Shown: piece after piece, positions 36,929-46,206 of the stretch
Layout: each line of letters opens with the position of its first letter
Position numbering within the stretch: the first letter of the stretch is position 1
DNA from: an uncultured Flavobacteriaceae bacterium
GTDB taxonomy: Bacteria > Bacteroidota > Bacteroidia > Flavobacteriales > Flavobacteriaceae
Length of the DNA stretch: 64,000 nucleotides
Direction of reading: 5' to 3'
Assembly: GCA_947497145.1 (NCBI GenBank)
Contig: CANMFQ010000007.1
Location: forward strand, 166,697-230,696
Notes under the pieces: generated by a model
Told to the model about the DNA's origin: nothing
Databases searched by the model: none
Seen by the model: the letters and a program-made list of their open reading frames with translations, nothing else
Made by a program: the position numbers and the translations under genes

Positions 36929-38725
36929 ATGCTAAAATTCTATCGTGTATATCTTGTATTTTTTTTGTCATCCTTTTATTTTTTACAGGGGCAAAATGAA
37001 CAAATAAAAATACACTCACATAATGATTATTTACAAACAGCCCCTTTTTGGAATGCCTATGCCAATGGGTTAAATTCTATTGAAGTTGATGTTTTTTTAA
37101 AGAATAAAACATTGTATGCCACGCATAGCGAAGCTGAAATAAAGAAAGGGCATACACTTAGCAACTTGTACCTGAAGCCGCTACAGAAAGTGCTTGACCT
37201 TAAATTAGGTAAGCAACAAGAGGTGCAATTACTTGTTGATATAAAATCAGAAGCCTATAGCACTATGAAGGCGTTAATAACGCTTTTAAAAGGGTATCCT
37301 GAAATTATAGCAAGTAATAAGGTCGCTATTGTAATATCGGGTAATCGTCCTAAGGTAGTAGATTACGTGAATTACCCTGACTATATTACATTTGATTATC
37401 AAAGTTTGACACCTTTGACTGATAAGGTCAGTCAAGAAAAGGTGGCATTGGTTAGTTTGGATTTTAAAAGTTTCTCACACTGGAATGGTAAGGGAAGGTT
37501 AACCGCCAGTGATTATAAAAAAGTAAAAAGTGCTATTGATCAAGCGCATGCACAAAACAAGCCTTTTCGTTTTTGGGGAGCGCCTGATTCTAAATCTGCT
37601 TGGAAGGCATTTAGTGATATGGGGGTTGATTTTATCAATACTGACATGCCGTTTAAAGCGGCTACCTATTTAACAACATTACCTCATAGAGCGTATTATA
37701 ATAAAGCGGTGTCTGAAGTATATACGCCAACCTATGCGTCTGATCAAACTAAAAATCCTATTAAAAATGTTATTTTACTTATAGGAGATGGTAATGGATT
37801 GTCACAAATTTCGGCTGCCACTTTAGCTAACGGTGGGGAGTTAACGATGACACAGCTAAAAAGCATCGGCTTTATAAAAACACAATCTGCTGATGATTTT
37901 ACTACAGATTCCGCAGCAGCGGGTACAGCATTGGCAACAGGAGAAAAAACATACAATCGTGCAATTGGTGTTGCCACATCAAAAGAAGCCTTAGTAAATA
38001 TTACTGAAAAGCTCTTTACACAAGGTTTTCTCTCTGGTTGTATTACTACAGATGCTGTGGTGGGTGCTACACCCGCATCTTTTTATGCGCACCAATTAGA
38101 TCGTTCTGATGAAAAACAGATTGCTGATGATTTGCTGAGTAGTAAGCTCTCTTTATTTGTAGGAGGAGGGGCAGATTTTTTTCAGAATGATTGGAAGTCT
38201 TCCAATTTTACTATTTTAGATAATGTAAATGCTATAGGTAATAATAAAGCAGCCAAGGTAGGATGTTTTATTGCAGCAAATGAAGTACCCAGCGTGTTAA
38301 ACGGACGTCGAGATGTACTCGCACAGGCAACCAAAAATGGGATAGCTTTTTTACATGCGAAAAACAAGCCCTTCTTTTTAATGGTTGAAGGAGCACAGAT
38401 AGATTCTTTTGGTCATAACAATAATGTGGGCGGTATTGTAACTGAAGGAATTGATTTTGATAAAGCGGTTACCGAGGCGATTAAATTTGCTGATAAAACT
38501 AAAAATACCTTGGTTATTATTACAGCCGATCATGAAACGTCTGGCTTTGGTATACCTCAAGGTAAAATGAAAGATAAAATGATTGAGGGTGATTTTATGA
38601 CCCATGACCATACGGCAACAATGGTGCCTATATTTGCTTATGGTCCTTACTCACAAGAGTTTCAAGGAGTTTATGAGAATAGCGATGTTTACGGTAAAAT
38701 ACTAAAAGTATTAGGGGTAAAATAA
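36929..38725 (+). CDS. Secreted phosphodiesterase-alkaline phosphatase fusion
   Basis: The start at 36929 places MLKFYRVYLVFFLSSFYFLQG as a signal peptide; the upstream in-frame ATG adds 15 residues and overlaps the hairpin. The 598-residue product has a PI-PLC/GDPD-like N-terminal domain (~25-265: IHSHNDY, SIEVDVFLKN, YATHSE, giving metal-binding His, Glu, Asp and His) and an alkaline phosphatase domain (~285-598: VILLIGDGNGLSQ, nucleophile Ser in TTDSAAAGTALATG, GAQIDSFGH, ITADHETSG, THDHTATM). The first domain could cleave a phosphodiester and the second free the phosphate. It lies behind SusCD in the same direction and probably acts in the periplasm or at the surface. Confidence 0.88.
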   Translation: MLKFYRVYLVFFLSSFYFLQGQNEQIKIHSHNDYLQTAPFWNAYANGLNSIEVDVFLKNKTLYATHSEAEIKKGHTLSNLYLKPLQKVLDLKLGKQQEVQLLVDIKSEAYSTMKALITLLKGYPEIIASNKVAIVISGNRPKVVDYVNYPDYITFDYQSLTPLTDKVSQEKVALVSLDFKSFSHWNGKGRLTASDYKKVKSAIDQAHAQNKPFRFWGAPDSKSAWKAFSDMGVDFINTDMPFKAATYLTTLPHRAYYNKAVSEVYTPTYASDQTKNPIKNVILLIGDGNGLSQISAATLANGGELTMTQLKSIGFIKTQSADDFTTDSAAAGTALATGEKTYNRAIGVATSKEALVNITEKLFTQGFLSGCITTDAVVGATPASFYAHQLDRSDEKQIADDLLSSKLSLFVGGGADFFQNDWKSSNFTILDNVNAIGNNKAAKVGCFIAANEVPSVLNGRRDVLAQATKNGIAFLHAKNKPFFLMVEGAQIDSFGHNNNVGGIVTEGIDFDKAVTEAIKFADKTKNTLVIITADHETSGFGIPQGKMKDKMIEGDFMTHDHTATMVPIFAYGPYSQEFQGVYENSDVYGKILKVLGVK

Positions 38726-38793
38726 AACCAGTGTACTTTTTTAAATAAGTATCTAAAAAAAATAACTTAACTATTAATTTAAAACACAGAACA

Positions 38794-40386
38794 TTGAAAA
38801 AAACAAAGCTATTGTGTATGATTTGCTTTTTGTGTATCGGGTATATGTATGCGCAAACAAAAGAACCGCAACTCCTTGTGCAACCTTATTTACAAGATGC
38901 AGAACCAACGACTATCAAAGTACTTTGGGAGACCTCATCAGGCGAAGAAAGTATTGTAGAATGGGGACTTTCACCAAAACTAGGAAAGAAAACAAAAGGA
39001 ATAGCGGTTGATATAAATTTTAGTGCTTCTAGAATTCATGAGGTTAAAATTACGGACTTAAAACGGTTTACAACATACTATTACAGAGTGAAAACAGGAA
39101 AAATGGTTTCTGATATTTTTCAATTCAAAACACCGCCATTTGCCACGGATAATGAGTCGTTTAATATTGTTGCAATGAGCGATATGCAGTACGATCATAA
39201 TGAGCCAGACAAATTTTCTGAAGTTGTAAATGAGGGTATTTTGCCGTATTTAAAAAAGGAACTTGGGGGTAAAGTATCAGATAATCTTGCTATGGTATTG
39301 ATTCCGGGTGATTTGGTTGAAAATGGCGCAAAATACCATCAATGGAAAGATTACTTTTTTAAACCTGCTGAAAAATTGTTTTCAAAAGTACCCGTGTATC
39401 CTGTTCTTGGAAATCACGAAAGAAATTCAGAATTTTATTTTAAATATTTTAGCCTTCCAGAAAACGGAACACCTGCTTATGCAGAACATTGGTGGTACAA
39501 AGATTATGGAAACACCCGTATCATCGGTTTAAATTCGAATGATGGTTATCGAAATTTACAGGATCAAAAGCAATGGCTGGAAGCCCTTTTAAAGGAAACG
39601 GCCAAAGAAGATAAAATTGATTTTGTATTTGCACAATTGCACCATCCACACAAATCTGAATTATGGATTCCGGGAGAGGAAGATTTTACAGGCGAAGTAG
39701 TAAAAGCATTAGAGAATTTTACAACTACAAGCGGGAAGCCTAGTATTCATTTTTTTGGGCATACGCATGGCTATTCTAGAGGACAGTCTAAAAACCACAA
39801 GCATTTATGGATTAATGTTGCTTCTGCGGGAGGTGCTATTGATAATTGGGGTGAATTTGAGGGTAAGGATTACGAAGAGTTTTCGGTTACCCAAGATGAA
39901 TATGGTTTTGTAATGGTTGAGGTTGATGGTAGTGCTACCGATCCTAAATTTACGGTTAAAAGAATTAGTAGGGGAAATCAAGAGCATTTTAGAAATAATG
40001 AACTAAGGGACAATATTACTGTTTGGAAAAAAGAAAGAAAACCTAATGCCCCACAACCTATATCACCAAATAATAGTGAAGTGAAAATTACAGGAGCAAT
40101 GCTAAAAGCCTCTGCTTTTAAAAGTACGTATGACGGGGCGTTTCACGCAGCGGCACATTGGCAAGTAGCCCTGTCTAAAGATTTTTCAAAACCTGTTTTT
40201 GATAGTTGGAAACAGCATGAAAATTGGTATTACAAAGAAAATAGACAAAAGGATGATGACCTTACCGACGAGAAAACCAACCGCTTAAAACCAAATAAAA
40301 CCTATTATTGGCGGGTACGTTATAGGGATCAAAACTTAAATTGGAGTGATTGGTCTACAACAGCCTCTTTTACTACAAAGAAATAG
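38794..40386 (+). CDS. Purple-acid-type metallophosphatase with FN3-like domains, TTG start
   Basis: The start codon is TTG at 38794: it yields MKKTKLLCMICFLCIGYMYAQ, a proper signal peptide, while the next ATG would cut off its basic end. The 530-residue protein has an N-terminal FN3-like purple acid phosphatase domain (~22-115), a calcineurin-like domain (~120-370) with the metal motifs AMSDMQYD, IPGDLVENG, GNHERN, LHHPHK and FGHTHGYSR, and a second FN3-like C-terminal domain (~420-530). It hydrolyses phosphate monoesters or diesters outside the cytoplasm. It follows the alkaline phosphatase fusion by 68 bp and is the last gene of the locus, ending in a terminator. Confidence 0.87.
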   Translation: MKKTKLLCMICFLCIGYMYAQTKEPQLLVQPYLQDAEPTTIKVLWETSSGEESIVEWGLSPKLGKKTKGIAVDINFSASRIHEVKITDLKRFTTYYYRVKTGKMVSDIFQFKTPPFATDNESFNIVAMSDMQYDHNEPDKFSEVVNEGILPYLKKELGGKVSDNLAMVLIPGDLVENGAKYHQWKDYFFKPAEKLFSKVPVYPVLGNHERNSEFYFKYFSLPENGTPAYAEHWWYKDYGNTRIIGLNSNDGYRNLQDQKQWLEALLKETAKEDKIDFVFAQLHHPHKSELWIPGEEDFTGEVVKALENFTTTSGKPSIHFFGHTHGYSRGQSKNHKHLWINVASAGGAIDNWGEFEGKDYEEFSVTQDEYGFVMVEVDGSATDPKFTVKRISRGNQEHFRNNELRDNITVWKKERKPNAPQPISPNNSEVKITGAMLKASAFKSTYDGAFHAAAHWQVALSKDFSKPVFDSWKQHENWYYKENRQKDDDLTDEKTNRLKPNKTYYWRVRYRDQNLNWSDWSTTASFTTKK

Positions 40387-40395
40387 GAAATAAGA

Positions 40396-40428
40396 AAAAG
40401 GGGATAGGTGTAGCACGTATCCCCTTTT
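40396..40428 (+). terminator. Bidirectional terminator between convergent genes
   Basis: Perfect 11-bp stem AAAAGGGGATA (40396-40406) against its complement (40418-40428) with an 11-nt loop. It lies 10 bp after the phosphatase stop and 49 bp after the stop of the convergent MuiA-like gene, and can serve both. Confidence 0.85.
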
Positions 40429-40476
40429 ATGTAGTTTCATTAGCTTAAAAATACGCTGAGGAAAGCATTACACTCC

Positions 40477-42561
40477 TTATAACGATATTCGTTTCTGCTT
40501 GGGGTATTTTACTTCAAAAGAGAAACTTTGGGTACTTTTTTCTTGTGGGGCTAATTTCAGTTGCCAGGTTAGTAGTCCCTTCTTATCATCATAGGTGGCA
40601 GCGTTTGTTTCTATATCATCAACTTTAATTTCTTTATTTTGAGAAATAGGTATCCTATCCACTACTTTTAAATCTACAGCGATAGCCTTATTGTTTTTAA
40701 TAGCTAGGTCATAGGTTCTGTTTAGTATGCGGTTGCTGCCAGCAAACGAGGTGCTTTTAAAGTTTTTGTTTTGCTTTCTGGTAACTGTGATGTTTGCGTC
40801 AATACCCAAAGAAACAGTCATTTCTTTCTTGGTGGTGTAGGGGTCAATAGTTGTTTTGCCGGCATAAGTTCCTTTAAAATATATAGTAGCCTCACCCGGT
40901 AATAAATTGTATTGCTCCCAATTGGTAAAGGCAGCGGTTAAGAACACATTTTCATTAACAATAGGTGCGGCAAAATATTCATAAGAAGCTTTTAGTGTAA
41001 AGGTGTTAATTTCAATAGCTGTAATATCTCCATCAGAAACTATAGAATAGGGCTTTTTTATTACAAACTTGGTTTGGGTAACATCATCATGTACAGCACT
41101 CTTTTTTGTGGTGATTACAATAATACCGTTGCTCCCTCTATTACCATAAACGGCTGTTGCACTAGCGCCTTTTAACACTTCTACAGATTGTATTTCGTTC
41201 ATATCTAAATCACCCTCTTCAAAATTATCAGCAATAAGCCCGTCAATTACATATAATGGCTGCTGTGGTGGGGGTGGTGCGCTTATGGAACTTGCTCCTC
41301 TAATATTAAGACCTCCTACTTTTCCTTGCAGCAGGTGTTCAGCAGCAACAGTAGTAACAGCTCCTGAATAAGATTTTTTCTTCTGTGTGCCATAGCCTAT
41401 AACAACAACTTCATCCAATGCTTGGCTGTCTTCATCTAAACGAACATTCATTACAGAAGAATATATGGGCAGTTCTGTAGTATTAAAACCCAAGTATGAA
41501 ACTACCAGTTCTTGGCCTTCTTGAACAGATAGGGAAAAATGCCCATCAAAATCGGTTTGTGTGCCGTTTGAAGTGCCTTTTACTAGCACGTTTGCTCCTG
41601 GTAGCGGCTGGCCAGAGGTATCTACAATGGTTCCCGTAATTTGTTTTACAGAAGGGTTATAAACATATCTCGACTTTTTAATGGTATGTGCACTTCTATT
41701 TTGGTATCCATGGGTAAAGTTTAAAAATTTTGTACCCAGATGCGGTTTTACAATATTCATATTGGGGTTTCCTGTAGCTAATGTAATTCTCACATCCTTC
41801 CAGTCATTTCCTGTTTTTTGATATACATGCGCTTTGTACCCTAATTTTATAGGGCTGTTTATAGCTTCAGATTTTATATCGTAATTAGGAATCCACCCTG
41901 CATCTTTGACCTGATAAGAAAAGGATAGCTTAAGATGACTGGCAATGGGGGCATCAAATTTTAGTTTTAGTTCACCTTGTTCTTTTTCAGGGGCATTGTT
42001 TAAGGCTGCAAGTTGTTTTTGAATGGTTCTTGTTTCTTCATTTAACCGATTAATTTCCAAATTAGCCTTAAATATTTCATTTTTAATTGCGGTGATACGC
42101 TCGCGGTAATAGGTGCTTATTTCTTTCACCTTTTCAAGATTCAGGGCTTGTGCTCTTGTGCCAAGCGTACGGTTTGCATAAATCACTTGCTCTTCTTCCT
42201 GCAAGCCTAAGATGTTATTTTTTAGTAAACCAATTTTTGAATCAATCACTTTGGTTCGTTCTAATAGCGGTTCTGATTCTGAAGATTGTTCCATTTTAGG
42301 CATATAATTAATATCGTATGACATGGCTAAAATAGAAACTGCTTGCAAGCCTGATATTTGAATGGTGCTTTCGTCTATTTTTGGCGAAAGGCCTGTTAGT
42401 ATTATTTCTGAGGTTCCTAAGGGTAAGTTGCAATTAGCGGTGCGTGTAATCTGCGCTCCATTTAAATACACGGTAACTTCTTTAATTTTTGAAGGGAGTT
42501 TTTCATCATTTCCAAAAATTAGAAATGGAAGGAGTAATAGAAAAAAGAATAACTGTTTCAT
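40477..42561 (-). CDS. MuiA-like DUF4139 protein with inserted CarboxypepD_reg and TonB plug domains
   Basis: The start at 42561 gives the signal peptide MKQLFFFLLLLPFLIFG; the longer frame adds 32 residues with no export character. The 694-residue protein begins with a DUF4140 domain (~20-115, IKEVTVYLNGAQITR), then a coiled coil (~115-190), then the first part of DUF4139 (~205-300, YQVKDAGWIPNYDI). A ~180-residue insert follows (about 306-487): a CarboxypepD_reg domain, the SusC signature ALDEVVVIGYGTQKKKS and a plug ending VYGNRGSNGIIVITTKKS, with no barrel. DUF4139 then resumes to the C-terminus (FVIKKPYSI, TRKQNKNF). The mucoidy inhibitor A name is historical; the role is unknown. It is monocistronic. 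Confidence 0.85.
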   Translation of the reverse strand: MKQLFFFLLLLPFLIFGNDEKLPSKIKEVTVYLNGAQITRTANCNLPLGTSEIILTGLSPKIDESTIQISGLQAVSILAMSYDINYMPKMEQSSESEPLLERTKVIDSKIGLLKNNILGLQEEEQVIYANRTLGTRAQALNLEKVKEISTYYRERITAIKNEIFKANLEINRLNEETRTIQKQLAALNNAPEKEQGELKLKFDAPIASHLKLSFSYQVKDAGWIPNYDIKSEAINSPIKLGYKAHVYQKTGNDWKDVRITLATGNPNMNIVKPHLGTKFLNFTHGYQNRSAHTIKKSRYVYNPSVKQITGTIVDTSGQPLPGANVLVKGTSNGTQTDFDGHFSLSVQEGQELVVSYLGFNTTELPIYSSVMNVRLDEDSQALDEVVVIGYGTQKKKSYSGAVTTVAAEHLLQGKVGGLNIRGASSISAPPPPQQPLYVIDGLIADNFEEGDLDMNEIQSVEVLKGASATAVYGNRGSNGIIVITTKKSAVHDDVTQTKFVIKKPYSIVSDGDITAIEINTFTLKASYEYFAAPIVNENVFLTAAFTNWEQYNLLPGEATIYFKGTYAGKTTIDPYTTKKEMTVSLGIDANITVTRKQNKNFKSTSFAGSNRILNRTYDLAIKNNKAIAVDLKVVDRIPISQNKEIKVDDIETNAATYDDKKGLLTWQLKLAPQEKSTQSFSFEVKYPKQKRISL

Positions 42562-42750
42562 AAGTTTTGTTTTTAGTGGTTTGTAAATGTAAATAGGAAC
42601 CTGCCGTAGAAAAACCGTAACTGCGTAACTGATACGTATCAATGAGTGTAGAGGCACTAATAAGAAGTTTTGTGCGTTATTATATTCTAGCTACTTTAAA
42701 ATTGGGGTTTTAAAATAGCTGGAGTATACATATACTACCAACCAACCATT

Positions 42751-44622
42751 ATGTTTAAAAACTACCTCTGTTACTTGTTCCTCTTCGCATATGCTTGTTT
42801 GTTTTCACAGCAAAACCCTGATTTTGGTTCTGAAAATAGCCACACATTTTATGTGAGTCAATTGAAAAACGCTAAGGATCAAAATTTTCAAGATATCGTT
42901 CGCTCATACGAATCTTATATAGAAACCTACCCAAATAATGTAGTAGCGCAAATAGAACTATGCAAGTTTATAGGCAATTCGTATTGGGATGAATATGAGG
43001 AGTACAACCTTAAATATGATGAAACAGAAGCGTGTATTGAGGGACTTTTGCAAAAGTATCCTACTAATGCTAAAGTGTTAATTTATAGAGCTAATAATCT
43101 GTATGGCGAAGCACAGGAGACTATTTTAAAAACTGCTCAAGATCGTATTGATACCCATAAAGAGGATTGGACAGATTATGAAATTGCCGAAATCAACACC
43201 ATGTTGGGCGATTATTATCAAGATGAAAAATGGCGTTCTTTGGTGTATTACAAAAAAGCGCAGCGCCTAAATAATACGCTTGACTTATCATATCAATTAG
43301 CAAAAATATACCAAGAGCAAGGTAAAGATGATTTGGCTAAAGAAGTATTGCTTCCAAACCTAGAGAAAGACACCGCAATTTGGCGAATGGATCAAAAGGC
43401 GAATTTATTACTACGTTTAAAAGAACCACAAAAGGCACTAGAACTTTTTGATATTATTCGCCAAAAAGATTCTACGTACATTGATAATGCTGAAATGGCT
43501 AAGGTTATGACTGATTTAGGTGATTTTAGTGTAGCGCGAGCATTTTTGGTAAGAGATACTATAAAAGAATGGGGTAAGTTAAACGCCAAACAATTGCTCG
43601 TTGAGCATGATTTGGCACACTCTGAAGCCACTATAGCACTAACAACTTATCGCAATCTACAGCATGAAAATAGTTATGATGATTTTTTTGGTGTCAAGCG
43701 CTTGCGCATATTTTTTAAAAATCCGTTACTACAGTGGAAGTTTACAGAAGTTTTGCATTTTCTTCTTTTGTATGTTTTTATCTTTCTACTATTTCTCATT
43801 CCTTATTTATGGATACTTCCTATTTATGGACTCGGTAATTATTTAAGAAAAAATAAAATTCGCATAACAGCAACATTAAATTCCGTATGGAACATCAGGC
43901 ATTTTTGGGTGGTTAGTTTTATGTATCTCTTAGCTACCTTACTAACTATTTTAATTTTTGAATATCAAAGTACGGTTAATTATTATTTTGATTTGGGCAA
44001 TAGCTATGTTGATGAGATAGTTGATCAAAGTGTATTGGCAAATGAAATGATTTTGTTTGTCGTTTGTATGGCTATATTTACTTTGACTGTTTTAGGAAAA
44101 AAGGAACTACAGTATACCTTTAAAAGTAATTTACGCATAGCTCAAATGATTGGTTTTGGGGTGTTGTTTGTTATATTTAATCGCTTTTTTATAAAAATAT
44201 TGGAGCTTTTTGTTGACTTAGATACAACGGTAGCAAGTACTATTGAGCTTCTTAGCGCACAAGAAGAAATAGTAGCGGTAATGACACAAAAAGGATTTCT
44301 ACTAACGGTTTTTCTTGTGGCTGTGGTTGTGCCTATCTATGAAGAAATTATATTTAGAGGCGTGATTTTGGGCTCTGTGGAGCGTTATTTGGGTTTTAAA
44401 GGGGCTAATGTAATACAGGGTATTCTTTTTGCTTTGGTTCATGATAATCTGGCACTATTTCCATTTTTCTTTGTTTTTGCTATTATTACGGGGTATTGGG
44501 TGAAGAAGAGTGGAGGGTTGCTGACAGGTATTTTTCTACATGGAATTCATAATTTTACAGTACTTATCGCCGTTTATTATGTCACCAAACTATCTGTTTT
44601 CAATGATATGACTCTACCCTAA
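42751..44622 (+). CDS. Exported TPR domain fused to a CPBP-family membrane protease
   Basis: The 623-residue protein has a signal peptide (1-20), a periplasmic helical region with TPR-like pairs (~25-330, such as RSLVYYKKAQRLNNTLDLSY), then about eight transmembrane helices. The C-terminal CPBP (CAAX protease/bacteriocin-processing, Abi) domain has the motif EEIIFRG (Glu531, Glu532, Arg536), FALVHDN (His near 563) and IFLHGIHNF. CPBP proteins are intramembrane proteases that act in prenyl-protein processing or bacteriocin immunity. The large periplasmic TPR half is unusual and may select protein substrates. Its 3' end overlaps the convergent DCC gene by 9 bp. Confidence 0.85.
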   Translation: MFKNYLCYLFLFAYACLFSQQNPDFGSENSHTFYVSQLKNAKDQNFQDIVRSYESYIETYPNNVVAQIELCKFIGNSYWDEYEEYNLKYDETEACIEGLLQKYPTNAKVLIYRANNLYGEAQETILKTAQDRIDTHKEDWTDYEIAEINTMLGDYYQDEKWRSLVYYKKAQRLNNTLDLSYQLAKIYQEQGKDDLAKEVLLPNLEKDTAIWRMDQKANLLLRLKEPQKALELFDIIRQKDSTYIDNAEMAKVMTDLGDFSVARAFLVRDTIKEWGKLNAKQLLVEHDLAHSEATIALTTYRNLQHENSYDDFFGVKRLRIFFKNPLLQWKFTEVLHFLLLYVFIFLLFLIPYLWILPIYGLGNYLRKNKIRITATLNSVWNIRHFWVVSFMYLLATLLTILIFEYQSTVNYYFDLGNSYVDEIVDQSVLANEMILFVVCMAIFTLTVLGKKELQYTFKSNLRIAQMIGFGVLFVIFNRFFIKILELFVDLDTTVASTIELLSAQEEIVAVMTQKGFLLTVFLVAVVVPIYEEIIFRGVILGSVERYLGFKGANVIQGILFALVHDNLALFPFFFVFAIITGYWVKKSGGLLTGIFLHGIHNFTVLIAVYYVTKLSVFNDMTLP

Positions 44623-45021
44623 AAATTTAGATTGTAGTTCAGCAGTAGGTATCATACATTGGTCTTTTTTACCATACCATTTATAACGATTACGGGCAAC
44701 CATATCATAAATGTAGTTTCGTAGGTTGCTGGGAATCAGTTTTAATACGTATGAAATTGTACGGTAACCTTTTAAATGCATACCAATTTCTAAGGCAGCA
44801 TCTGATTTAACATAATAGGCTATACGTGGAGCAATAAGTACAATAGAATCTAAAGTATTGGTGTCTATATGACGTTCGGTAGTCAGTTTTTTGCCAATTT
44901 CACTCTGTAAAGAGGCGTAGCGAAAAACATCTTTATGGTCTCGTTTAATTATAAATTGAACAAAGCTGTTACAAAGATTGCATACACCATCAAAGAGAAT
45001 TATTTGCTTTCCGTCTTCCAC
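44614..45021 (-). CDS. DCC family thiol-disulfide oxidoreductase-like protein (DUF393)
   Basis: The 135-residue protein carries the DCC signature ILFDGVCNLCNSFVQFIIKRD and FRYASLQSE, typical of DUF393. Relatives are predicted thioredoxin-like redox proteins; none is well characterised. No ATG is available in a sensible place: the GTG at 45021 is chosen, and a TTG at 45036 would add five residues. It is convergent with the TPR-CPBP gene and overlaps it by 9 bp. No signal peptide is visible. Confidence 0.85.
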   Translation of the reverse strand: MEDGKQIILFDGVCNLCNSFVQFIIKRDHKDVFRYASLQSEIGKKLTTERHIDTNTLDSIVLIAPRIAYYVKSDAALEIGMHLKGYRTISYVLKLIPSNLRNYIYDMVARNRYKWYGKKDQCMIPTAELQSKFLG

Positions 45022-45196
45022 CTTGCAAAGATACAATCTGTTTTGTTAATTCAAGTCAATGAAGTTTACTTAGGTTATTTCAACATGTGATAACCAAATC
45101 ATCAATTTAAACATGGTTATACAACAAAATAACAACTTCATTATCACACAAAAACCATCATTCTTGGTTCTCAACAAAAAGTCAAGACCTGTAATA

Positions 45197-45230
45197 AAAA
45201 AAGCGCTGTACAAGAAGTACAACGCTTTTA
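45197..45230 (-). terminator. Terminator after the OmpA lipoprotein gene
   Basis: AAAAGCGCTGTAC (45199-45211) pairs with GTACAACGCTTTT (45217-45229), one G-T pair, 5-nt loop; the minus-strand transcript ends in a seven-T run. It lies 25 bp past the stop codon. Confidence 0.9.
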
Positions 45231-45254
45231 AGGTATATGTAATGTAACTTACAT

Positions 45255-46109
45255 TTATTTGTTGATTGCAGGATCTTTCATTCCTTCTTCAATCATGCTA
45301 TAAAACTGATCGATTTTTGGAAGTACTACAATTCTAGTTCTTCTGTTTTTAGATTTCTCAGTAGCAGAAACAGGAACATACTCAGCTCTACCTGCTGCTG
45401 TCATTCTTTTAGGATCTACACCGTAATCATTTTGTAAAATACGAACTACTGATGTAGCACGTTTTGTACTTAAATCCCAGTTGTCAAGTAAAACGCCTCC
45501 TTTTGTGTAAGGTACATCATCAGTATGACCTTCTACCATGAATTCAAAATCAGGCTTGTTGTTTACAACTTGAGCAACTTTACCTAAAACAGTTTTAGCT
45601 TTCTTAGTTACGTTGTAACTACCGCTTCGGAATAATAATTTGTCAGAAATAGAAACAAAAACAACACCTTTTTCTACACTGATTTCAATGTCTTCATCAT
45701 CAAGATTACCCAAAACACCTTTTAAGCTTTGAACTAAAGATAGATTCACTGAATCTCTTCTTGTAATGGCATCATTTAATTTACGAATTGTCAAATCTTT
45801 TTCTTGAAGGCTTTCAAGTGATTTTTCTAGGTTTTCAGCACCTTTAGTAGTTAAGGTGGTTAAATTCCCCATGTTGTTAATCAACTCTTGGTTATTAGCT
45901 TTTAAGAACGCATTTTGATCTTCTAAAGTTTGCATTCTTGAGGTAGCTGTTGCTTTTTCTTCTAAACAAGTATTTAATTTAACGGTAGCAGAATTCAATA
46001 AATCTTGTGCCTCTTTAGCCTTTGCTTCTAATTCGGCATATTTTTTTTGTGACACACATGAAGACAACAATAATGTCACTCCCAACACACCTAAAATCAT
46101 TTTTTTCAT
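45255..46109 (-). CDS. OmpA-family peptidoglycan-binding lipoprotein
   Basis: The start at 46109 gives the lipoprotein signal MKKMILGVLGVTLLLSSC (Cys18); the longer frame adds 30 residues before it. The 284-residue product has a coiled coil (~25-120, SQKKYAELEAKAKEAQDLLN) and a C-terminal OmpA domain (~145-265) with FMVEGHTDDVPYT, NWDLSTKRATSVVRIL and KNRRTRIVV, the peptidoglycan-binding residues. It anchors the outer membrane to the cell wall. The layout resembles flavobacterial coiled-coil OmpA proteins rather than Pal. It is the likely last gene of a run with the glycosyltransferase, which ends about 98 bp upstream, but it has its own terminator. Confidence 0.92.
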   Translation of the reverse strand: MKKMILGVLGVTLLLSSCVSQKKYAELEAKAKEAQDLLNSATVKLNTCLEEKATATSRMQTLEDQNAFLKANNQELINNMGNLTTLTTKGAENLEKSLESLQEKDLTIRKLNDAITRRDSVNLSLVQSLKGVLGNLDDEDIEISVEKGVVFVSISDKLLFRSGSYNVTKKAKTVLGKVAQVVNNKPDFEFMVEGHTDDVPYTKGGVLLDNWDLSTKRATSVVRILQNDYGVDPKRMTAAGRAEYVPVSATEKSKNRRTRIVVLPKIDQFYSMIEEGMKDPAINK

Positions 46110-46206
46110 AATAATGTTACTTTTGTAATGTTTGTTATTTATTTGACGGTTTTTGATCGTAGTACAATTATACAAAATTGTTTTACGATGTTTTTGCAAA
46201 AGATAG

